Positions 61,138 through 64,000 of a DNA stretch of 64,000 nucleotides are shown here, one piece after another. The DNA comes from Psychrobium sp051201665 (GTDB taxonomy: Bacteria; Pseudomonadota; Gammaproteobacteria; Enterobacterales; Psychrobiaceae), in assembly GCF_051201665.1 (NCBI RefSeq), contig NZ_CP179210.1, positions 1,612,001 to 1,676,000 of the forward strand, in the 5' to 3' direction. The notes beneath the pieces were generated by a model. The model saw only the letters and a list, made by a program, of their open reading frames with translations, was not told the origin of the DNA and did not search any database. Both the position numbers and the translations under genes were made by a program. Position 1 is the first letter of the stretch; every line of letters begins with the position of its first letter.

Positions 61138-61788
61138 ATGAGTGATACTGCACAAGCATTAGCGCAATTTGCACGGGATTATAGCAAAGCCTGTGAAAAT
61201 GAAACGGGAAAGTTACCACAAGTTAGCTTTGATGAGAGTTGGCGCTCACCTTGCGAAACTGGCGAAGTGAGTAATGATGAAAAAATTACTTGGCAGCAAG
61301 CCACGCAATCGCCAATGTTTGATTTTTCAGATATAGAATCGGCGTTAGCGTTAGAGTTACATCAATCTGTTAAAGAGTTTTATGGTACATATTTCGGCGC
61401 TAGTCTATTTGGTGTGTGTAATGGGCAGCAATGTGAACTTATCCAATGTTGGAATCGTGATGATATTAAGCGCTTAGGCGAAAATATTATTGGGCATATC
61501 TTAATGCAGCGAAAGCTCAAGCAATCACATACGTTATTCGTGGGGAGTTTAGTCAATGGCGAACAGATGATTTGTGTTGATAATGACACAGGTGCTGTGG
61601 TCTTGGAAGTTCCAGGTGATGATAAGCGTGAGCCGATAGCGCCTTCACTAACGGAATTCTTATTGGCTCTAGAGCCACTTGCATTACCCGACGAAGAACT
61701 TGCTTATCAAGCCCCAACAGAAATAAAAGCGGGACTGATGCCGCGCTTAACTGAAGTTATGCGCAGCTTATTAGGGCGTCAAAAGTAA
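61138..61788 (+). CDS. syd: SecY-interacting protein Syd
   Basis: A 216-residue cytoplasmic protein that monitors the SecY translocon. LAQFARDYSKACENETGKLPQV, the SWRSPCETGEV and the C-terminal FLLALEPLALPD segments match Syd. Its ATG follows GAGAATTAA. It is divergent from queF with a 32-base gap, an arrangement known in related genomes. Confidence 0.92.
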   Translation: MSDTAQALAQFARDYSKACENETGKLPQVSFDESWRSPCETGEVSNDEKITWQQATQSPMFDFSDIESALALELHQSVKEFYGTYFGASLFGVCNGQQCELIQCWNRDDIKRLGENIIGHILMQRKLKQSHTLFVGSLVNGEQMICVDNDTGAVVLEVPGDDKREPIAPSLTEFLLALEPLALPDEELAYQAPTEIKAGLMPRLTEVMRSLLGRQK

Positions 61789-61790
61789 GT

Positions 61791-62561
61791 TTAGTTATAA
61801 TCCCACGATAGATTTGATACCAGGCGGCAATCATCGCATTTAAAATCGAATACTTGATGAATGGATTCGGTTAATGCCCAATCGCCGTTGCAACTAGGGC
61901 AGCGGCGTTGTTGTTCACTTGACTTGTTTTCACCACCGACACGGTATAAATAATAATAGGTAGCAATACCGCTATTTTTCTCCAGTGTATTTGCTAGTGC
62001 ACGGCCACGCATGGCTAGTGAACTATCATGCTCACCGATCTCTGCGACGGCTGCAAATTCCGCACTGCGGCCATTCATTTGAAGCTGATCACATGCTTGC
62101 CAATCCTGTTGCCAATTAATTAACTGCTTGTAACAGCCATTGGCGAGTTTTGGCTGTCGATACAATGGAATAGGCGCAAAGTGCTCACCACAGCGAAGTG
62201 GTGAACACGTTTGCACATAACTGGTATACAAGATTTGCCAGGAAGGATTGTGCTCTGGATCTGACATATCTGAGTGAAGCTCTTGCCCCAAAATATCTAT
62301 TTTAGGCTTTAATACACCTGCCTCATTCAGTGCCGTCAACGCACGATTAACAGCGCTGTTATTGTTGTAGTGAGCTAAAGCATCTTCTGTGGGGCACAGG
62401 GCTTGGGTGACAAATTGCCCGTCTTTTAATAGGCAAGGAAATTCATTACCGATAATTTGGCCATTATATTTTAGCTCCGTAATTAAACTTGAAATGGCAC
62501 GCTCAACGGCTGTTAACGTCGTATCTTCAAAGCACTCAAATACTAATCTAGTTAGGATCAT
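61791..62561 (-). CDS. Zinc-ribbon protein, DUF2310-like
   Basis: A 256-residue protein starting MILTRLVFECFED. It has a conserved N-terminal domain with LRCGEHFAPIPLYR and a C-terminal zinc ribbon CPSCNGDW with CDDCRL. Its family (DUF2310) has no known reaction. The gene is coupled to the one upstream by a 2-base gap. Confidence 0.85.
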   Translation of the reverse strand: MILTRLVFECFEDTTLTAVERAISSLITELKYNGQIIGNEFPCLLKDGQFVTQALCPTEDALAHYNNNSAVNRALTALNEAGVLKPKIDILGQELHSDMSDPEHNPSWQILYTSYVQTCSPLRCGEHFAPIPLYRQPKLANGCYKQLINWQQDWQACDQLQMNGRSAEFAAVAEIGEHDSSLAMRGRALANTLEKNSGIATYYYLYRVGGENKSSEQQRRCPSCNGDWALTESIHQVFDFKCDDCRLVSNLSWDYN

Positions 62562-62563
62562 GA

Positions 62564-62896
62564 CTATTTATCCTTCGGTAATTGGGTGTACACCCATTGC
62601 TTGAGGTCATTTAGCTCCTGTTGCGTACGTATTAACGCTTGTTTAAGCGCTGCTACTTCCTGAGCGATGCCTGTTACTTGCCCATTGTCCTCTGTCTTAT
62701 TTTTCATCAACGACATATTTACATCGGGAAGAAGTTTTTCAACATCTTCCACATTCATGTTCGTTGTTTTTTGTAATACATTAATAATGACTGGTATAGA
62801 AACCGATGTTGCTAATTTACTTTTAACCGTTGCTACTGTTGGTTTTCTACTTTCAGAAAGTAATTGGTGAATAGCAATTAAAATATCTTTTTCCAT
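62564..62896 (-). CDS. Hypothetical protein, DNA-binding-like N-terminus
   Basis: A 110-residue protein from the ATG that gives MEKDILIAIHQLLSESRKPTVATVKSKL, a helix-turn-helix-like start resembling KfrA-type N-termini. A coiled C-terminal tail follows (QEVAALKQALIRTQQELNDLKQWV). An in-frame start 24 bases upstream is weaker. It forms an operon with the DUF2310 protein. Confidence 0.6.
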   Translation of the reverse strand: MEKDILIAIHQLLSESRKPTVATVKSKLATSVSIPVIINVLQKTTNMNVEDVEKLLPDVNMSLMKNKTEDNGQVTGIAQEVAALKQALIRTQQELNDLKQWVYTQLPKDK

Positions 62897-62920
62897 GCTT
62901 TGTCCTAATGTTCGTACCAA

Positions 62921-63403
62921 AACTAATATTTTAGCACTTTTATACTCAATATTTATCTAAATGATATCGATTAACTAAAAATTATGATGTTTAATGTCTA
63001 TGCAATCATAAACTGGTATAGACAACGCTCTGTTTCTTTAAGTTTACAAAAGAAACTAATTTAATTTTTATGTTTTAATTCAATTGTTTATATTTTATTT
63101 TTGTAAGATGTATATGTCGTTTATTGTTGCCAAATTTGTTTTGAGAATAGCTTATATTTATTCAGTCTTAAATTGAGTGATTAATGCGGTTTTGCCGCAT
63201 AAAGTTAGTTAAACAGTCATAAGCGCGTCTTTTTTTTGTGAAATAGCCGAAATTGCTATTGCGGTAAGTGAAAAATAATGGTTAATATCAGGTAACGGTT
63301 ATTTCATCAATGTAATGTTTTTGTAAAAATCAATTGGATTATTTTTAGGTCCAATGATAAACCGCCTTTTTTTTAATTAATTTTTTGTGAGTTGGAGTTT
63401 GTT
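62921..63403. other. Intergenic region upstream of the acetolactate synthase gene
   Basis: About 480 AT-rich bases without a credible gene. A small hairpin (TGCGG, TTT, GCCGCA near 63184-63200) and T runs near 63230 and 63368 occur. I found no leader peptide rich in Leu, Ile or Val, so attenuation is not supported. Confidence 0.4.
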
Positions 63404-64000
63404 ATGGAGATGTTGTCCGGCGCCGAAATGGTGATCCGCTCCTTGCAGGATCAAGGTGTTGAGCGTATTTACGGTTATCCCGGTGGTTCTGTATTAGATA
63501 TTTATGATGCATTGTTTCAGCAGTCGAGCATTGAACACGTTTTAGTGAGACATGAGCAAGCTGCCGTGCATATGGCAGATGGCTATTCGCGAGCAACTGG
63601 TGAGGTCGGTACCGTACTGGTGACATCAGGACCTGGTGCGACTAACTGTATTACGGGTATTGCTACTGCATATATGGATTCAATTCCGATGGTCCTCATC
63701 TCTGGTCAAGTTCCAACAACGATGATCGGCGAAGATGCATTCCAAGAAACTGATATGATTGGTGTATCACGACCTGTTGTGAAACATAGTTTTTTATGTA
63801 AAAACGTTGAAGACTTACCAACGATTATCAAGAAAGCCTATTACATTGCTTCTACAGGCAGACCTGGACCTGTTGTCGTTGATATCCCTAAGGATATTAT
63901 GAATCCGGCATTGAAGTTTCCGTACGAATATCCAACATCGGTATCCTTGCGTTCATATAATCCGACGCAGCAAGGGCACAAGAAACAAATTCGTAAGGCA
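63404..64000 (+). CDS. ilvI: Acetolactate synthase large subunit (5' part)
   Basis: The first 199 codons of a thiamine-diphosphate enzyme that makes acetolactate or acetohydroxybutyrate for branched-chain amino acids. It starts MEMLSGAEMVIRSLQDQGVERIYGYPGGS. The ThDP-activating glutamate lies in LVRHEQAAVHMADGY. TSGPGATN and the QVPTTMIGEDAFQE segment follow. A GAGTTTGTT region precedes the ATG. The gene runs past the window; a small regulatory subunit gene would be expected next. ilvB or ilvG are alternative names. Confidence 0.93.
   Translation, partial: MEMLSGAEMVIRSLQDQGVERIYGYPGGSVLDIYDALFQQSSIEHVLVRHEQAAVHMADGYSRATGEVGTVLVTSGPGATNCITGIATAYMDSIPMVLISGQVPTTMIGEDAFQETDMIGVSRPVVKHSFLCKNVEDLPTIIKKAYYIASTGRPGPVVVDIPKDIMNPALKFPYEYPTSVSLRSYNPTQQGHKKQIRKA

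Noticed and set aside
63184..63400. Attenuator with leader peptide before the acetolactate synthase gene
   Set aside because: No short frame rich in Leu, Ile or Val was found and the hairpin is not followed by a suitable T run.

Overview
The window is the chromosome of a marine-type gammaproteobacterium. The gene order (ffh-rpsP-rimM-trmD-rplS; yhbY/rlmE-ftsH-folP-glmM-tpiA-secG-tRNA-Leu; rimP-nusA-infB-rbfA-truB; rpsO; pnp), the moderately AT-rich sequence and the protein style suggest Alteromonadales, perhaps Colwelliaceae/Thalassotalea-like. That placement is inference from gene order and protein resemblance.

Layout. 1-5000: end of a phosphatase gene, ffh, then the rpsP-rimM-trmD-rplS operon, whose 3' end (last codons, stop and terminator) is tandemly repeated downstream. 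5001-10700: accessory and metabolic genes (methionine gamma-lyase, phenylalanine hydroxylase with its pterin dehydratase, greA, a transglutaminase-like protein), with two inverted copies of a 364-bp element and one copy of a 157-160-bp MITE. 10350-17030: core block from yhbY to secG and tRNA-Leu(GAG). 17150-25400: a chemoreceptor with a c-type haem motif, a leader with a candidate small RNA and two terminators, then rimP-nusA-infB-rbfA-truB. 25400-32300: an accessory zone splitting truB, rpsO and pnp. It holds a decayed LytT/LytS-like two-component pair, a WD40 lipoprotein, an IS110 remnant and broken nosY/nosL genes. 32404-35905: pnp, followed by eight 188-bp copies of its own 3' end and terminator.

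35940-48890 is a chromosomal integron. It has an integron integrase gene read leftward with a LexA box at its promoter, an attI zone, and 13 cassettes read rightward. The cassettes encode mostly small membrane or exported proteins, a trypsin-like protease, a VOC protein, a PIN-like protein and an OsmC-like protein. Two apparently identical group II introns sit at attC cores, and their probable EBS1 pairs with the attC core GGCGTTA. Four near-identical 176-177-bp hairpin-ended elements sit exactly at the crossover triplet GTT of four consecutive attC sites. This integron, with two unrelated elements targeting the same attC core, is the most unusual system here.

48890-64000: a transposase remnant and a MITE, paired acetyltransferases, a thioesterase, a thioredoxin-TPR protein, SprT, a SulP transporter, a cold-shock protein, ferredoxin YfhL beside a broken trhP/yegQ, argG, an HDOD protein, queF, syd, a zinc-ribbon protein and the 5' part of an acetolactate synthase large-subunit gene running off the end. 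Several genes are decayed by MITE insertions, single-base frameshifts or nonsense changes.
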